From JAFGSG01 sp964626055 (lineage in GTDB: Bacteria > Spirochaetota > UBA4802 > JAFGDQ01): a DNA stretch of 64,000 bases. The notes under the pieces were generated by a model. That model worked only from the letters and a program-made list of their open reading frames with translations. It was not told the origin of the DNA and did no database searches. Every line of letters begins with the position of its first letter. Position 1 is the stretch's first letter. Below are positions 8,208-17,249 of the stretch, piece after piece. A program made the translations under genes and the position numbers. The stretch covers positions 30,075-94,074 of the forward strand of contig CAZVDF010000006.1 in assembly GCA_964626055.1 (NCBI GenBank), in the 5' to 3' direction.

Positions 8208-9560
8208 ATGATTAATGAAATTTGGGGCCGCGTTTTGGATAATATGAAGACTGATATTAATAAACAGTCTTTTGATATGTGGTTCAAGGATACCAAGCTA
8301 TTATCGGTTGATGATCAAAGACTTTATATTAAAGTCCCTGATGATGTCGCGCGAAGGCATATTGCAGATAATTATTCTCCGTATATTGAGTCGTTAATAA
8401 GTGATTTGACAAATAAAAACCTTACCTGTGAATTTGTTACCGGAAGTGAAAAGATCGAAATAAAAGAAGGTAAAGAGATGGGTGAGGCTCCCGAAAAGGA
8501 TGACAGTGAATTTATAATATCCGATGTTGACGACGGCAGGATGTCCCTGTATCCTCACTATACATTTGAGAATTTTGTAGTAGGCCCTAACAATCAGCTT
8601 GCACACGCTGCAGCTGTATCCGTATCCAAAACACCGGCAACACAATACAATCCTTTGTTTTTATACGGGGGCACGGGTCTCGGCAAAACGCATCTCATGC
8701 ACGCCATAGGCCATTATATTGCAAAAGAAAAACCGTATATGAATGTGCTCTATGTTTCAAGCGAGCATTTTATCAACGAATTTATTCAGGCGCTTCGCAC
8801 AAATACAATCAACAGCTTTAAAATCAAATACAGGAATGTGGACGTTCTTCTTATCGACGACATTCAGTTTATTGAAAAAAAAGAGCAGACACAGGAAGAG
8901 TTCTTTCATACTTTTAACGAATTATATAACAATAAAAAGCAGATCATAATAACAAGCGACAGGCCGCCCAAGGAATTGTCAACACTTGAGGAGCGCCTGA
9001 GAACAAGATTTGAATGGGGGCTTATAACGGATATCCAGCCTCCCAATCTTGAGACGCGCGAAGCTATTCTCAGAAATAAAGCCGAACTTGAAGGGATTAA
9101 GATCCCGGATGAAGTTTTAAATTATATTGCACGCAGAATTAAATCCAGCATCAGGGCTCTGGAGGCGGCCTTAAAACGGCTTAACATAGTTTCGAGTATA
9201 AATAACAGCCCTATAACTATTCAGGATGCAAAGGTCCATTTAAAAACTCTTTTCGATGAAGATACGGATAAAAATATTTCCACTGCGGAAATTATGAAAA
9301 AAGTCGCACAAAGATTTAACGTAAGCATTGACGACATAATGTCAAAGAGCAGGCATTCAAAATTTATAAGACCCAGATTTGTAGCCATGTATTTATCGAG
9401 AAAACTGACAAATCTCACAACAACCGATATCGGAAAGGAGTTCGGCGACAGGGATCATTCAACAGTGCTTAATGCAATGAATAATGTTGAAAAAATGATG
9501 GAAGATGAAGAGGAAATCAGGGAATTGATAGAAGATATGATCCACGAATTGAAAATATAA
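8208..9560 (+). CDS. dnaA: Chromosomal replication initiator DnaA
   Basis: It is the ATP-dependent initiator that binds DnaA boxes and melts oriC. The usual four domains are visible in 450 aa: domain I (1-75) with the IWGRVL and QSFDMWF helices used for oligomerisation and helicase loading, a short acidic linker (75-105), the AAA+ domain with Walker A GGTGLGKTH (about 154-162) and Walker B LLIDDIQF, and the C-terminal DNA-binding domain with KSRHSKFIRPRFVAMYL and the DnaA signature GDRDHSTVLNA. The start is supported by an AAGGAA ribosome-binding site. A palindromic box pair lies directly upstream, and a strong terminator follows, separating it from dnaN. Confidence 0.98.
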   Translation: MINEIWGRVLDNMKTDINKQSFDMWFKDTKLLSVDDQRLYIKVPDDVARRHIADNYSPYIESLISDLTNKNLTCEFVTGSEKIEIKEGKEMGEAPEKDDSEFIISDVDDGRMSLYPHYTFENFVVGPNNQLAHAAAVSVSKTPATQYNPLFLYGGTGLGKTHLMHAIGHYIAKEKPYMNVLYVSSEHFINEFIQALRTNTINSFKIKYRNVDVLLIDDIQFIEKKEQTQEEFFHTFNELYNNKKQIIITSDRPPKELSTLEERLRTRFEWGLITDIQPPNLETREAILRNKAELEGIKIPDEVLNYIARRIKSSIRALEAALKRLNIVSSINNSPITIQDAKVHLKTLFDEDTDKNISTAEIMKKVAQRFNVSIDDIMSKSRHSKFIRPRFVAMYLSRKLTNLTTTDIGKEFGDRDHSTVLNAMNNVEKMMEDEEEIRELIEDMIHELKI

Positions 9561-9592
9561 GTTTTCATGATGGGATTCTTCGGATTTTTGAC

Positions 9593-9621
9593 AAGCAGGG
9601 TTTTTAATCCCTGCTTTTTTT
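9593..9621 (+). terminator. Rho-independent terminator after dnaA
   Basis: Stem AAGCAGGG/CCCTGCTT (9593-9600/9609-9616) with an 8-base AT loop is followed by a T run. It lies 33 bases after the dnaA stop. Confidence 0.85.
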
Positions 9622-9698
9622 ATCTTGAAAATTTTTTAACGGTATGCAAACGTGCGGTATAAATATTTTTAATCATTGTGCGGGAGGGGAAATAAATT

Positions 9699-10826
9699 AT
9701 GCGAATTGAAGCGGACAAGGATATATTATTAAAATCCATAAGCATAGTTGACTCGCTTATACCATCAAGAAGCGTTAACGCGATTCTCGCAAACTGCCTT
9801 TTTACCGTTTCGAAAGATAAAATACAGATATCGGCCACTGATAACGAAATCGGAATTAAAACGAATTTTAATGCAACGGCAGATCATGACATATCATTTA
9901 CTCTCAACGGAGCGAAATTTGCAAGCCTGCTTAAAGAAATGCCAGGCGGGATAATTTCAATAAATATAGACGACTCTTATCAAATAGATGTCAATACAAA
10001 ATCCGGGGAAGTCAGGGGTGATTTCAGGCTGCTTGGAACTTCCGGAGATGCCTTCCCCGAGATTCCGGATTTTTATGAAAATGGGGCGGTAGAAATAGAT
10101 CAGTGCGATCTTAAAGATATGATAAGAAAAGTAATTTACGCAGCGGCGACTGATACAATAAAGCCTTTTTTCAACGGAGTTTATTTTGTATCACAGTCGC
10201 GGGAGAATCTTACCCTGGTCGCTACGGATTCAAGAAGGCTTTCTATCATTACCCGAAAACTTAACAATGAAATTGACCTTGATGAAGGAATAATTGTTCC
10301 GTTAAAAGCCGTGCATGAATTACAGAAATTGCTTGGCGCCGAAGGGACATGCAGTTTTTCATTGCATGATAACCAGTGCTTTTTTAAAATTAACGGGACG
10401 CAATTTGTCACAAGAACGATTGATCATAAATTTCCAAATTATAAACAGGTTATACCAAAAGAGCAGGATATTGCAGTGAATGTGCCGAGAATCAAGCTGA
10501 TTGATTCTTTAAGGCGCGCGCTTATTTTCACAAGAATGCCGGCAAACACTATTTTATGTCATTTTAAAAAAGACCAGCTTACAATTGAAGTCAAAACATC
10601 CGAGCTTGGGGAATGTCTGGAGGAAATCGCTGCCGATTCCGATATAAAAGAAGCTGTGACTATCGGTCTTAACGCTCAGTTTTTATTTGAATCAGTCAGG
10701 GAGATGGATTCGGAAACCGTAAATGTGGGTATAACAGGTCAGATGAGTCCTGTGAAATTTATCCCGGATAACGACCCGGATTTTATTTCCGTTATAATGC
10801 CGATTAAAATCAAAGACATCGAATAA
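9699..10826 (+). CDS. dnaN: DNA polymerase III beta clamp
   Basis: This is the sliding clamp that tethers DNA polymerase III to DNA. The 375 aa fit the three-domain family length. Recognisable segments are MRIEADKDILLKSISIVDSL at the start, FRLLGTSGDAFPEIPD at the end of domain 1, ATDTIKPFFNGVYF and ATDSRRLSIITRKL in domain 2, and the C-terminal VIMPIKI strand, equivalent to the M-P-M/I-R/K clamp ending. A GGGAGGGG ribosome-binding site precedes the ATG. The gene follows a dnaA terminator, so it probably has its own promoter in the 77-base gap. Confidence 0.97.
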   Translation: MRIEADKDILLKSISIVDSLIPSRSVNAILANCLFTVSKDKIQISATDNEIGIKTNFNATADHDISFTLNGAKFASLLKEMPGGIISINIDDSYQIDVNTKSGEVRGDFRLLGTSGDAFPEIPDFYENGAVEIDQCDLKDMIRKVIYAAATDTIKPFFNGVYFVSQSRENLTLVATDSRRLSIITRKLNNEIDLDEGIIVPLKAVHELQKLLGAEGTCSFSLHDNQCFFKINGTQFVTRTIDHKFPNYKQVIPKEQDIAVNVPRIKLIDSLRRALIFTRMPANTILCHFKKDQLTIEVKTSELGECLEEIAADSDIKEAVTIGLNAQFLFESVREMDSETVNVGITGQMSPVKFIPDNDPDFISVIMPIKIKDIE

Positions 10827-10889
10827 AGAAAAAGTATCCCCCTGAACCGGCAATAAAAAACTTAAGATGAACTTTTGCAGCGTCAAATC

Positions 10890-11987
10890 ATGTACATTAA
10901 AGAGCTTGTTCTCAGAAATTTCAGGAATTATTCCAATATTACAATAAATTTTTCGTCGGATATAAATTTAATTTCCGGTCCTAATGCATCAGGCAAAACA
11001 AATATTCTTGAAGGTGTTTCGGTAGTCTCGAATCTGAGATCTTTCCGGAATCTCCCGGATTCTGAAATAATTAAATGGGGAGACAATACATATTTTTGTT
11101 CATCTGTTTTATGCGATTCATCCTTTGTAAAATTTGAAATCGGCTGTTCGCGGTCACCCGATAAAATTCTTAAAAGGGTGAAAATAGACGATCAGATAAT
11201 AAAAAGAATTTCCGATTATTACGGGAAATTCTTAACCGTGATTTTTTCTCCCGAAGATATAGCCCTTGGGGGCGGTCCTCCGGAAATCAGACGCAAATTT
11301 TTTGATTCTGTTTTATCCAAGGTTGATGCTGAATATCTTAATAATCTGAGCGAGTTAAGAAGAATTCTCGCTTCACGAAATAAACTCTTAAGAGACATAA
11401 GAGAGAAAAGGAGAAAACAGTTCGAACTGGAAGTCTGGGATAATATGTTCAGCCAGAGGGCGTCAGTTATCCTGTATAAAAGAATCGAGTTCTTAAAATT
11501 GTTTAATGAATCGTTTAAAAAATACGAAACGATTATTTCGGGAAATGAAGCTCCTTTCATTGAATATAATTCCACTTTGAGCTCTTACGATAAAAAAATT
11601 ATCGAAGAAGAGCTCATAAAGCGCAGGGAAAAGGAGATTATCGCCGCTTCAACAACATCGGGTCCTCACAGAGATGATTATTTAATTCTATATAAAGACG
11701 GCAAAGCTTTTAAGAATTGCGCATCGCAGGGCCAGAAGAGGACGGCCGCTGTTTCACTGAAGATCGCAGAATGTGAGTTCCTGGAGAGAGAAACAGGACA
11801 GAAACCTGTTATTTTAATAGACGATATATTCGGGGAACTGGATGAAAAGAGAAGAAATAAAATGATGGATATTATTAAAGGCCGCAACCAGATTATAATA
11901 ACCGCGGTAAATCCGGAATCGATTCAGACGGATAGTTCATTTGACGTTAAGAGATTTTCAGTTTTGCCCGGTGGAATCATTATCTGA
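10890..11987 (+). CDS. recF: DNA replication and repair protein RecF
   Basis: It is an SMC-like ATPase that helps load RecA at gaps and stalled forks. Walker A is GPNASGKTNILE (about residues 30-41), the ABC-type signature is ASQGQKRTAAVSLKIAE, and Walker B is PVILIDDIFGELD. The start is taken at 10890 because family members begin MYIKELVLRNFRNY; a TTG at 10875 would add five residues but also lacks a good ribosome-binding site. The length of 365 aa is normal. It follows dnaN after about 60 bases and precedes the dciA-like gene by 40, so it probably belongs to the dnaN operon. Confidence 0.95.
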   Translation: MYIKELVLRNFRNYSNITINFSSDINLISGPNASGKTNILEGVSVVSNLRSFRNLPDSEIIKWGDNTYFCSSVLCDSSFVKFEIGCSRSPDKILKRVKIDDQIIKRISDYYGKFLTVIFSPEDIALGGGPPEIRRKFFDSVLSKVDAEYLNNLSELRRILASRNKLLRDIREKRRKQFELEVWDNMFSQRASVILYKRIEFLKLFNESFKKYETIISGNEAPFIEYNSTLSSYDKKIIEEELIKRREKEIIAASTTSGPHRDDYLILYKDGKAFKNCASQGQKRTAAVSLKIAECEFLERETGQKPVILIDDIFGELDEKRRNKMMDIIKGRNQIIITAVNPESIQTDSSFDVKRFSVLPGGIII

Positions 11988-12027
11988 CAATGCAACGATG
12001 AATAATAAATTTGTTTGTTAAAATATT

Positions 12028-12381
12028 ATGAAATTCAGATTTAAAGAAGAAAGACAGTCGAAGACTATTTCGATCAACTCAACTCTTTCATTGATACTTA
12101 AAGAGTATGGTTTAGAGGAGTCGCTCATAATCGGCCGGGTGCGCGCAAAATGGAAGGAAATTACAGGCGAATTAATGGCCGGTCACAGCATCCCGGACAG
12201 AATATTTAAAAATATATTATTTATTTCTGTCGATCATTCCGTATACGCAAACGAAATATCCATGATGAAAGACTTTATTGTTAAAAAGATAAACGAGGAA
12301 TGCGGTTCCGATAAAATAAAAGACATCCGGCTCGAAACAAAGAAGCTTGACTGGCAAAAGCAATACACTAAGAATGTTTAA
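12028..12381 (+). CDS. DciA-like (DUF721) protein
   Basis: The 117-aa protein has the DUF721 pattern: an N-terminal helix (INSTLSLILKEYGLEE), the WKEITGELMAGHSIPDRI segment, then beta strands ILFISVDHSVYANEISMMKDFIVKKINE. DUF721 proteins of the DciA type recruit the replicative helicase DnaB in bacteria lacking DnaC or DnaI. Its position directly behind recF is the usual one in many phyla. It likely shares the recF transcript. Helicase loading is inferred from the family; nothing here proves binding. Confidence 0.8.
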   Translation: MKFRFKEERQSKTISINSTLSLILKEYGLEESLIIGRVRAKWKEITGELMAGHSIPDRIFKNILFISVDHSVYANEISMMKDFIVKKINEECGSDKIKDIRLETKKLDWQKQYTKNV

Positions 12382-12433
12382 AATTATTTTCGTATTTAAA
12401 TGGATTGACTTAAGAGACATAAGGAGGATATAT

Positions 12434-12524
12434 AAGGAGCCTTCTCAAAATAAAGCCGGTTTTATTTGCAATATTGAAATATAATCATATTTCTTAGTAA
12501 TTATAAATTTTGGGACAGCCCTTT
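12434..12524. repeat. Imperfect palindrome with B/D-type ends
   Basis: The left end AAGGAGCCTTCTCAAAAT and right end AAATTTTGGGACAGCCCTT are complementary with several transition differences. The left end resembles the Family B arm and the right end the arm at 34911-34922. It fills the gap between the dciA-like and remA-like genes. Confidence 0.5.
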
Positions 12525-12534
12525 ATATTAAAAA

Positions 12535-12786
12535 ATGCATATACACGCGGGCGACAAAGTAATTGTATCGGATAAAAAAATTATTGGTATTTTTAATGCA
12601 GAGACTATTTTTATGTCCGATTTAAACAGAAGATTTTTTAATAATATAAAGCCCGGAGATAAAACGGTTGTTATTGACAGGACTAATAAAGTAATATCAA
12701 CAGGCGTCAGTCCTTTCACTGTTATTAAAAGAACAGAATTAAAATGCGAATTTGTCTGGAGAAGAAAGAATGACTCACTCTTATGA
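12535..12786 (+). CDS. RemA/YaaB-type (DUF370) regulator
   Basis: The 83-aa protein starts MHIHAGDKVIVSDKKIIGIFNAE, closely following the DUF370 pattern of the small Bacillus protein YaaB, which also sits between recF and gyrB. RemA-family members of DUF370 are DNA-binding regulators of matrix genes; what YaaB-type members do is unclear. The last 17 bases overlap the gyrB reading frame, so the two are probably translationally coupled. No good ribosome-binding site is visible because a palindromic repeat ends only about 10 bases upstream. The C-terminus (CEFVWRRKNDSLL) is basic and differs from the usual KR ending. Confidence 0.7.
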   Translation: MHIHAGDKVIVSDKKIIGIFNAETIFMSDLNRRFFNNIKPGDKTVVIDRTNKVISTGVSPFTVIKRTELKCEFVWRRKNDSLL

Positions 12787-14671
12787 AGCCGATAAAATAC
12801 ATGTACTTGAAGGTCTTGAAGCCGTAAGAAAAAGACCGGCAATGTATATAGGTTCGACTGACTTTAACGGTTTGCATCATCTTGTTTATGAAATTGTGGA
12901 TAATTCCATTGATGAAGCGCTCGCCGGTTATTGCGATAATATAAGCGTTACAATTCAGAAAGGCGATTCAATTGAAGTTGTGGATAACGGAAGGGGCATA
13001 CCTGTCGGGATTCATAAGGAATATAAGAAATCGGCTCTTGAAATTGTTACTACAAAGCTTCATGCAGGCGGGAAATTTGATAATGAATCCTATAAAGTAT
13101 CGGGAGGTCTTCACGGTGTCGGAATTTCTGTTGTAAACGCACTTTCTGAAGAAATGCTGGTTGAAGTGTTCAAGGATGGCAAAATATATTCCCAGCTCTA
13201 TAAAAGAGGAATTCCTAAGCATGATGTCAGGGTTACGGGACAGACAAAAAAGCAGGGTACACGCGTTGTTTTTTTTCCTGATAAAACGATTTTCGAAACA
13301 ACGGAATTCAATTTCGACATACTATCCAAGAGGTTAAGGGAACTGGCTTTCCTCAACGCGGGATTAAAAATAACTTTACGCGATGAAAGAGGCAAGGGTA
13401 AGGAACATGTCTTTCAGTTCAAAGGCGGTATTGTATCATTTGTACAATATTTGAACGAAAATAAAACATCAATATCAAAAAAACCAATTTATTTTCACTC
13501 CCAGGCGGATAATGTCGATATCGAAGTTGCAATTGAGTATATAGATTCATATTCTGAAACGGTCTATTCTTATGCTAATAATATAAATACCAAAGAGGGC
13601 GGCACTCATTTATCCGGTTTTAAATCAGCTTTGACCAGGGTTCTAAACGATTTTTTAAAGAAAGAAGGCCTTGATAAAAAGCTGCCGAATCTGTTTTCCG
13701 GAGATGATGTAAGAGAAGGTTTGGTTGCGATTATAAGCCTCAAGATCCCGAATCCTCAGTTTGAAGGCCAGACAAAGATGAAGCTCGGCAACAGCGAGGT
13801 CAAAGGCCTTGTCGAGTCCGCTACAAACGAGAGTTTAAGCCAGTTCTTTGAAGAGAATCCGCAGGTTGTCAGAAAGATTCTCGAAAAATGCATTCAAAGC
13901 GCAAGCGCGAGGATAGCGGCAAAAAAAGCGCGCGATCTTACGCGGAGAAAGAACGCGCTTGAGAACGACAGGCTGCCCGGCAAGCTTGCCGACTGCTCCG
14001 AAAGCGATCCGGCCGTATGCGAGCTGTTTCTTGTCGAGGGAGATTCCGCCGGCGGATCCGCAAAACTCGGTCGCGACAGGAAGTTCCAGGCAATACTGCC
14101 CCTTAAAGGCAAAATACTGAATGTTGAGAAGTCCAGGCTGGATAAAGTATTATCCAATGAAGAAATTATTACTATGATTACTGCCATAGGCACAGGGATT
14201 GGGGAGGATGAGTTCGATATTACAAAGGCCAGATATAACAAGATAGTGATAATGACGGATGCCGACGTTGACGGATCGCACATTACTACTCTGCTTTTGA
14301 CTTTTTTCTTCAGGTATATGCCCGAGATCATAAAGAACGGTTATCTTTACATTGCGCAGCCTCCGCTTTATAATATGAAGACCGGGAAAGAAGCGGTTTA
14401 TGTTTACAGCGACGAGCAAAGAGAAAAGTTTATTAAAGCTCACAAGGATGAAAAGATTACAATACAACGATATAAAGGTCTCGGCGAAATGAATCCTGAT
14501 CAGCTCTGGGAAACCACAATGGATCCGGAAAAAAGAACGCTGCTCCAGGTAAAGATAGACGACGACATTGAAGCGGAAGAAACTTTCTCAATGCTTATGG
14601 GCGATGTGGTTGAGCCGAGACGAAAATTTATTGAAGAGAACGCCAGAAACGTACAGAATCTGGATTTGTAG
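12770..14671 (+). CDS. gyrB: DNA gyrase subunit B
   Basis: It is the ATPase subunit of gyrase (A2B2) and powers negative supercoiling. The 633-aa protein has the short (non-proteobacterial) length. Visible are YEADKIHVLEGLEAVRKRPAMYIG, the GHKL ATP site (EIVDNSIDEALAG, DNGRGIP, GGLHGVGISVVNA), the TOPRIM segment LFLVEGDSAGGSAK, DADVDGSHI for metal binding, and the C-terminal QRYKGLGEMNPDQLWETTMDP. The ATG at 12770 is chosen because GGAG lies 8 bases upstream and the family begins near there; an in-frame TTG at 12752 is less likely. It overlaps the remA-like gene. Confidence 0.97.
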   Translation: MTHSYEADKIHVLEGLEAVRKRPAMYIGSTDFNGLHHLVYEIVDNSIDEALAGYCDNISVTIQKGDSIEVVDNGRGIPVGIHKEYKKSALEIVTTKLHAGGKFDNESYKVSGGLHGVGISVVNALSEEMLVEVFKDGKIYSQLYKRGIPKHDVRVTGQTKKQGTRVVFFPDKTIFETTEFNFDILSKRLRELAFLNAGLKITLRDERGKGKEHVFQFKGGIVSFVQYLNENKTSISKKPIYFHSQADNVDIEVAIEYIDSYSETVYSYANNINTKEGGTHLSGFKSALTRVLNDFLKKEGLDKKLPNLFSGDDVREGLVAIISLKIPNPQFEGQTKMKLGNSEVKGLVESATNESLSQFFEENPQVVRKILEKCIQSASARIAAKKARDLTRRKNALENDRLPGKLADCSESDPAVCELFLVEGDSAGGSAKLGRDRKFQAILPLKGKILNVEKSRLDKVLSNEEIITMITAIGTGIGEDEFDITKARYNKIVIMTDADVDGSHITTLLLTFFFRYMPEIIKNGYLYIAQPPLYNMKTGKEAVYVYSDEQREKFIKAHKDEKITIQRYKGLGEMNPDQLWETTMDPEKRTLLQVKIDDDIEAEETFSMLMGDVVEPRRKFIEENARNVQNLDL

Positions 14672-14675
14672 AGAC

Positions 14676-14718
14676 CGGCCCCCAAAACCCCCTTAAGGGG
14701 GCTTTTAGTTTTTAAAAT
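14676..14718 (+). terminator. Terminator between gyrB and gyrA
   Basis: GCCCCC pairs with GGGGGC, and an inner CCCCC/GGGGG pairing is also possible; TTTTAGTTTTT follows. It lies just past the gyrB stop and may attenuate read-through into gyrA. Confidence 0.65.
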
Positions 14719-14754
14719 AGAGGAGTAAATAGAATTTAACTGCGAAATAAAACT

Positions 14755-17208
14755 ATGACAGACAAAACCAAAGACAAAGAAATAAAACCCAACATACTGG
14801 ATGTTGAGATCGAGGATAAGATGAAAACATCTTATCTCGCTTATGCCATGAGCGTAATTGTCGGCAGAGCGCTTCCCGATGTAAGGGACGGACTAAAGCC
14901 GGTCCACAGAAGAATTTTACACGCCATGAACGAGAGGGCATGGAGAAGCGACAGGCCGTACGTTAAGTCTGCTAAGATTGTAGGCGAAGTAATCGGTAAT
15001 TTCCATCCACACGGCGACACGGCTGTTTACGACACCATGGTGAGAATGGCGCAGGACTTTTCTATGCGCATCCAGCTTATAGACGGTCAGGGGAACTTCG
15101 GATCCGTAGACGGCGATCCGCCTGCGGCTTACAGGTACACTGAAGCGCGTCTTGCAAAGTCTGCGGAGCTTTTACTCAGAGATATCGACAAAGAGACTGT
15201 AGACTTCAGCCCCAACTTTGACGAGACGAGAAAGGAACCGGATGTTCTGCCGTCTGCTTTCCCGAATTTGCTCGTTAACGGCTCATCCGGTATCGCGGTC
15301 GGCATGGCTACGAATATTCCGCCTCATAATATGGCCGAAGTCATTGACGGCACTATCGCTCTTATAGATAAACCGGATATTTCCATTAAAGAACTCATGA
15401 AGCACATAAAAGGCCCCGACTACCCCACCGGCGGAATAATTATGGGCACTGACGGAATATACAAGGCATATACTACAGGCAGAGGCAAGATAAACGTAAG
15501 GGCAAAGCTTGAAATAGAGGAATCGAAAAAAGGCAGGGAAAACATCATTGTAAACGAGATACCTTACCAGGTTAATAAGGCCGCGCTTATTTCAAGAATT
15601 GCCGAGCTGGTAAACAGTGGAGATATTGAGGGTATTTCGGAGCTGAGGGACGAATCGGACAGAAAAGGATTCAGAATACACATAGGCCTTAAAAAAGACG
15701 CAAATACAAATATTATTATCAACCAGCTTTATAAAAACACTCCTCTCCAAACATCGTTCGGAGTAATACTCCTGGCGCTTGTCAACGGAGAACCGAGAAT
15801 ACTTGATCTGAAAAGCATGCTCTCCAATTACGTTCTGCATCGCAAGGAAGTAGTAACCAGAAGAACGAAATATGAATTGAGAAAGGCTGAAGAAAGGGCG
15901 CATATTTTAGAGGGACTAAAGATCGCCCTTGATAATATCGACGCTGTAATAAAAATAATCCGCTCATCAAAAGACGCCGATCAGGCGGAAGAAAGACTCA
16001 TAAAAACCTTTAAGCTTTCACAGATACAGGCAAGGGCAATTCTCGACATGAGGTTGCAGAGGCTTACAAGCCTGGAAGTTAAAAAAGTAATGGAAGAGCT
16101 GGCGGCTCTTTTAAAGCTTATAAAGGAACTCAAGGCGATTTTAAAAAGCGAGAAAATGATCCTGGATATAGTTAAGAAAGAACTGCTTGAAGTAAAAGAG
16201 AAATATAAAGAAAGCAGAAGAACCCAGATCGACTTCGGCGGAAGCGATGCAACCGAGTTCGACATAGAGGATCTGATCGCGGAAGAAAGCATGGTAGTCA
16301 CCATCACGCATGACGGCTTTGTGCGCAGAATTCCCGCGGATGCGTTTAAAAAGCAGAGAAGGGGCGGGAAAGGCGCGGCCGGGATGTCGACAAAGCGGGA
16401 TGATTTCATACGGCTTATGTCATTATCCTCCACGCACGACAATATATTCTTATTCTCCAATAAAGGAAAGATATTCGGGCTTAAGACACACGAGATCCCG
16501 GTAGCTTCAAAGACAAGCAGGGGCAAATCCCTCAAGGGTATTATAAATCTTTCAACCGGCGAGGATATAACCGCAATATGCTCTGTTCCCGAGATTCAGC
16601 GGGAAGTATATATATGCATGGTCACCAAGGAAGGGATTCTTAAAAAGATCGATGTCTCTGAATATAAAAACGCAAAAAAGGGCGGCATCATCGCTCTCAC
16701 GCTTAAAAAGAACGACGAACTGACTGCAATTGAGCTTGTTGAGAAGGATGATGATATTGTAATCGCATCGAAAAACGGACTGCTGGTAAGAACGAACATT
16801 TCCAAGATGAGGGCCATGGGAAGAGCCGCAGCTGGAATTATCGGCATGAGGCTCCGTACCGGCGACGAGATCATAGGCATGGATGTTGTAAAGAAAAATT
16901 CATCGTTATTTGTTGTATCAGCCAGAGGTTACGGCAAGAGAGTTGAATATAAAAACTTTGCGACAAAAGGAAGAGGCGGCAAGGGAATGGCGTATCTCAA
17001 GGTAACCGAAAAGAACGGCGAATCGATCGGCATAAGATCCGTTTTTGAATCTGATGAGATCATCATTGCCTCGAAGAGCGGGAAAACGATAAGGCTGACT
17101 GCAAAGGAGGTATCATCGCAGGGCAGAGCAACAGTCGGCGTTAGACTGCTTGATGTCGAAGGAGACGATATTGTGACGGATTTTGCGGTTATACCGGAAG
17201 GCGAATAA
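14755..17208 (+). CDS. gyrA: DNA gyrase subunit A
   Basis: This is the DNA-cleaving subunit of gyrase. The 817 residues show SYLAYAMSVIVGRALPDVRDGLKPVHRR, the quinolone-resistance region HPHGDTAVYDTMVRMAQDFSM, and the active-site Tyr in AYRYTEARL (about residue 122). The coiled-coil and the C-terminal wrapping domain follow, with repeated GGKG blades and the GyrA-box-like KKQRRGGKG (about 535-545) that marks true gyrase rather than topoisomerase IV. At the usual Ser83 position the sequence reads GDTAVY, i.e. Thr-Ala; whether this alters quinolone response cannot be judged here. Confidence 0.97.
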   Translation: MTDKTKDKEIKPNILDVEIEDKMKTSYLAYAMSVIVGRALPDVRDGLKPVHRRILHAMNERAWRSDRPYVKSAKIVGEVIGNFHPHGDTAVYDTMVRMAQDFSMRIQLIDGQGNFGSVDGDPPAAYRYTEARLAKSAELLLRDIDKETVDFSPNFDETRKEPDVLPSAFPNLLVNGSSGIAVGMATNIPPHNMAEVIDGTIALIDKPDISIKELMKHIKGPDYPTGGIIMGTDGIYKAYTTGRGKINVRAKLEIEESKKGRENIIVNEIPYQVNKAALISRIAELVNSGDIEGISELRDESDRKGFRIHIGLKKDANTNIIINQLYKNTPLQTSFGVILLALVNGEPRILDLKSMLSNYVLHRKEVVTRRTKYELRKAEERAHILEGLKIALDNIDAVIKIIRSSKDADQAEERLIKTFKLSQIQARAILDMRLQRLTSLEVKKVMEELAALLKLIKELKAILKSEKMILDIVKKELLEVKEKYKESRRTQIDFGGSDATEFDIEDLIAEESMVVTITHDGFVRRIPADAFKKQRRGGKGAAGMSTKRDDFIRLMSLSSTHDNIFLFSNKGKIFGLKTHEIPVASKTSRGKSLKGIINLSTGEDITAICSVPEIQREVYICMVTKEGILKKIDVSEYKNAKKGGIIALTLKKNDELTAIELVEKDDDIVIASKNGLLVRTNISKMRAMGRAAAGIIGMRLRTGDEIIGMDVVKKNSSLFVVSARGYGKRVEYKNFATKGRGGKGMAYLKVTEKNGESIGIRSVFESDEIIIASKSGKTIRLTAKEVSSQGRATVGVRLLDVEGDDIVTDFAVIPEGE

Positions 17209-17216
17209 AACAATCT

Positions 17217-17239
17217 GCCCCCTATGGGGGATAGGGGGC
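17217..17239. terminator. GC-rich hairpin between convergent gyrA and SPOR gene
   Basis: GCCCCCTAT and ATAGGGGGC form a perfect 9-bp stem around a five-G loop. It lies 9 bases after gyrA and 11 bases from the stop of the opposing gene. There is no long T run, so it may act on both strands weakly. Confidence 0.5.
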
Positions 17240-17249
17240 CGTTGTCTCA

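Noticed and set aside
13894..14331. 145-aa frame antisense to gyrB
   Set aside because: Shadow of gyrB; no ribosome-binding site.
15981..16535. 184-aa frame antisense to gyrA
   Set aside because: It lies opposite a clearly conserved coding region and shows no family features.
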